A DNA stretch of 13,344 nt from contig JBFWLP010000091.1 of the NCBI GenBank assembly GCA_050252075.1, forward strand, positions 1 to 13,344. The letters run 5' to 3'. Below are positions 11,798 through 13,344 of this stretch, one piece after another. Positions within the stretch are counted from its first letter, which is position 1, and each line of letters starts with the position of its first letter. The notes below the pieces were generated by a model, which saw only the letters and a list, made by a program, of their open reading frames with translations, ran no database searches and had not been told where the DNA came from. The DNA comes from JAAYGT01 sp050252075 (GTDB taxonomy: Bacteria > Pseudomonadota > Gammaproteobacteria > Burkholderiales > Burkholderiaceae_B). Both the position numbers and the translations under genes were made by a program.

Positions 11798-12279
11798 TTC
11801 CGTACCTCCTGCACTTCGGCGTCAATGACATGGCCCCGGCTGCGCGTGGCGTGCGCTTCGTGTTCCTGAACATAGTTCATGGCGTGGGCCAGCTCGACGG
11901 CATCAATGATGCGCAGAGCGGCGACTGTGCGCAGGGCGCTTTCCCGAGTGCCTGCCCAATGTCCGGCGAAGCGTTCGCCAGAATTCCGCAGAATGAACAC
12001 GCAGGCCCCAAGGCAACCACCGGATAAAACCACAGCCAGCAGGGGCGAAATCGGCGCAGGCTGGCGAGGCAGGGGAACGCCCAACCAGTCAACGGCAGCT
12101 ATCAGAAAAGGCATGATGGCAAACACGGCCGCGAGGATGTCGCCATGAATCATGGAAGGTGCACGCTTGCCCACTTCGCGGGTAAAGCCCATGCGGTCAA
12201 TGCAGGCCCAAAAACGCCACATTGCCAGCAGTAAGAAGAAGCACAGCACGACGATTGGAAGATGAAGATACGAGACCAT
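11794..12279 (-). CDS. Unknown membrane protein between virB5 and eexN
   Basis: A 161-residue protein with an N-terminal hydrophobic segment (YLHLPIVVLCFFLLLAMWRF) and two more near 48-62 (ILAAVFAIMPFLIAAVDWLG) and 78-96 (PLLAVVLSGGCLGACVFILR), so three membrane passes are likely. It ends in a charged cytoplasmic-type tail (YVQEHEAHATRSRGHVIDAE). I do not recognise the family. GGAGGTG precedes ATG 12279 at good spacing. Its stop overlaps the eexN start (ATGA), so it is translationally coupled to the exclusion gene and begins 14 bp after virB5. Context suggests a role in mating-pair formation or exclusion, which is inference. Confidence 0.78.
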   Translation of the reverse strand: MVSYLHLPIVVLCFFLLLAMWRFWACIDRMGFTREVGKRAPSMIHGDILAAVFAIMPFLIAAVDWLGVPLPRQPAPISPLLAVVLSGGCLGACVFILRNSGERFAGHWAGTRESALRTVAALRIIDAVELAHAMNYVQEHEAHATRSRGHVIDAEVQEVRK

Positions 12280-12293
12280 TTTTTACACCTCCA

Positions 12294-13028
12294 TTAGTTG
12301 CCAAACGTCACGGTTTTGGGCTGTGCCCACCCGCGCCGGGCGTTGGCTTTTGCATTGATTTCCGTCTGCCGTTGTGCTTGCACGCGATCTTCCGCAGCCG
12401 CGACCATGGCATACATTTGCAGCTTGGTTTGCTCGTTTTGAATGTTGGCCTGTTCAGCGCCAATCCGAGCTTGCAGCTCTGCAATGGCCTTCGGGTCTTG
12501 CGTCTGGTTGATCTTGCCCATGAGCTGGTCAATTTGATTGATGCGGCTCTTTGCAGCGTTGTACGCATCAAGGGCAAAGCCCTTGTCTTGCGCACCCTTC
12601 ACCGCTCGTGCTTCGCAAGAAGTGCGCTGCTGTGCAATCGTGAAATGTCCGCAGGCATCGTAGATTTTGTTCGCGTCATAAACGCTTTTCCCGGTGCCTG
12701 AGAGGCCCGAGTAGCCGCCAGTCTTCACGCTGTCATAGACGGCTTGCCAGTCGCCCGGCAGGTAGTCGCGCATGGCGGGGTCATTCATGATCGTGCCGAG
12801 GCCACGCGAGCCGGTCAGCGATTCATATTGCTGCTTGGCTTGGTCAATCTGGCTCATCATCTGGTCATATTGAAGTTTCCACTTCGCAATGGTTTCGACC
12901 TGGGCCGCGATCTGCTGGCCGATGGATGCGCCGTCAGTGACAGGGATTTGAGCGTGTGCAGCATGGGAGCCGAAAAGCATCCAGCCAGCCACGCCGATAA
13001 CGGAAAGAAATTTGATGGTGTTAATCAT
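12294..13028 (-). CDS. virB5: VirB5/TrwJ-type minor pilus protein
   Basis: A 244-residue secreted protein with a signal peptide of about 28 residues (MINTIKFLSVIGVAGWMLFG, then SHAAHA, cleavage before QIPVTD). The mature protein opens IPVTDGASIGQQIAAQVETI, the VirB5/TrwJ/TraC start, and is mostly helical with heptad-like Gln/Ala stretches (ARIGAEQANIQNEQTKLQMY). Two cysteines (DACGHF and TSCEAR) could form a disulfide. VirB5 sits at the T-pilus tip and aids contact with recipients. ATG 13028 is chosen over the upstream GTG 13037 because GGAG lies eight bases before it. It is the first gene of this operon segment in the window, preceded by ~300 bp of structured non-coding DNA. Its C-terminal KANARRGWAQPKTVTFGN is echoed in EexN. 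Confidence 0.92.
   Translation of the reverse strand: MINTIKFLSVIGVAGWMLFGSHAAHAQIPVTDGASIGQQIAAQVETIAKWKLQYDQMMSQIDQAKQQYESLTGSRGLGTIMNDPAMRDYLPGDWQAVYDSVKTGGYSGLSGTGKSVYDANKIYDACGHFTIAQQRTSCEARAVKGAQDKGFALDAYNAAKSRINQIDQLMGKINQTQDPKAIAELQARIGAEQANIQNEQTKLQMYAMVAAAEDRVQAQRQTEINAKANARRGWAQPKTVTFGN
12326..12351 (-). repeat. 26-bp block shared by eexN and virB5 (virB5 copy)
   Basis: Identical to 11581-11606. Encodes KANARRGW at the VirB5 C-terminus. Confidence 0.9.
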
Positions 13029-13062
13029 GTTCGCCACTCCAAAAGGTTGAGGGCGAACGCTG

Positions 13063-13281
13063 GGCCGTCTTTCCGGCCTGTCTGTCGGCTCTTGCGAGCT
13101 GCTGTTCCCGACTGTCAGGGCTTGTTTAAGGCCCGTATCCGGTACGCCGAGGCGTTCTTGGGATGTGGTCTATACGGCGCGTCTTTCCGCTGCTTGTCTG
13201 GTGGCTCTTACGAGCTACTTTCCCACCTGTCAGGCCCGTTCTTTTCGGGGCCGCACCCAGTACGCCGAGGCGTTCTTAGGG
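13063..13281 (-). ncRNA. Two tandem ~100-nt structured elements upstream of virB5
   Basis: Copies lie at 13176-13281 and 13063-13162, read on the minus strand toward virB5. Each has, in order: hairpin ACGC-CTCG-GCGT (identical); a variable hairpin (GGCCCCG/CGGGCC versus GGGCCTT/AAGCCC); a two-part hairpin with inner GCTC-GNRA-GAGC (loops GTAA and GCAA) and an outer stem GGTG/CACC versus GTCG/CGAC; and a hairpin with loop GAAAGA (stems GCG/CGC versus GGCCG/CGGCC). Pairing is kept while bases change, which argues for a functional RNA or single-stranded DNA structure. Name and function unknown; I did not match it to a known RNA family. Confidence 0.55.
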
Positions 13282-13318
13282 CATAAAAAATCAGCGTTCG
13301 TTTTGTTGTTCACGCATA

Positions 13319-13337
13319 CCAAAACCCAATGTTTTGG
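13319..13337. repeat. Inverted repeat at the window edge
   Basis: CCAAAAC (13319-13325), loop CCAAT, GTTTTGG (13331-13337). GCATACC flanks it on both sides as a direct repeat. It could be a terminator of an upstream gene or an operator; the window ends here. Confidence 0.5.
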
Positions 13338-13344
13338 CATACCC

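Noticed and set aside
13230..13340. Minus-strand frame of 36 codons from ATG 13340, with PKNASAY repeated in the second tandem unit
   Set aside because: Each unit has stops soon after the shared peptide, the two units then diverge in frame, and the hairpin pairing is better conserved than the codons. Structure explains it better, though a leader peptide cannot be excluded.

Overview
The window is a GC-rich (roughly 60% or more) stretch of a conjugative, broad-host-range-type plasmid from a proteobacterium, most likely beta- or gammaproteobacterial. The evidence is a relaxase C-terminus, a ParA/ParG-type partition pair, an iteron origin with a RepA initiator, a KfrA protein, and a VirB5-EexN-VirB6 section of a P-type type IV secretion system, with toxin-antitoxin genes between them. 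The content resembles the IncW/PromA/IncP kind of backbone, but I cannot assign an incompatibility group from sequence alone.

Layout. 1-518 holds the 3' end of a relaxase-type gene (LPD7-like tail). 540-2736 is a partition operon on the + strand: an extended -10 promoter, parA, a ParG-like ribbon-helix-helix gene, a 262-residue protein of unknown function, and a protein with a VbhA-type Fic-antitoxin tail. Every junction in this operon carries an array of GAGT/ACTC-like tetrads at an exact 8-bp period, the pattern expected for ParG-type operators. 2737-4800 looks like an accessory insertion: a lower-GC cupin gene, a lone Tn21-type 38-bp inverted-repeat end, a YafQ/DinJ-type toxin-antitoxin pair and a serine resolvase with its upstream res-like region. 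4855-5795 is a FitAB/VapBC-type toxin-antitoxin operon with a third, coupled gene resembling PaaA2 (a ParE2 antitoxin) but lacking any ParE toxin, closed by a strong terminator. 5810-7340 holds a small unknown gene and repA. 7469-7903 is the probable oriV (22-bp iterons, DnaA-box-like sites, AT-rich tract). About 690 bp with no convincing gene follows, then kfrA (8663-9700).

On the minus strand, 13028 to 10128 reads virB5, an unknown membrane protein, eexN, virB6 and a small unknown gene, tightly packed and ending at a UUCG-loop terminator. Upstream of virB5 lie two tandem copies of a ~100-nt element whose hairpins keep pairing while their bases change.

Non-coding structure is the most interesting part of the window. 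There are five intergenic copies of TGGYGACA-N27/28-GTCACCA, a ~100-bp inverted repeat flanking kfrA, the 8-bp operator arrays, the covarying tandem hairpins before virB5, and a 26-bp identical block that gives VirB5 and EexN the same C-terminal tail. Together the genes cover replication (repA/oriV), segregation (parA/parG, resolvase), post-segregational killing (two complete toxin-antitoxin pairs plus two orphan antitoxins), transcriptional or structural control (kfrA) and conjugation with entry exclusion.
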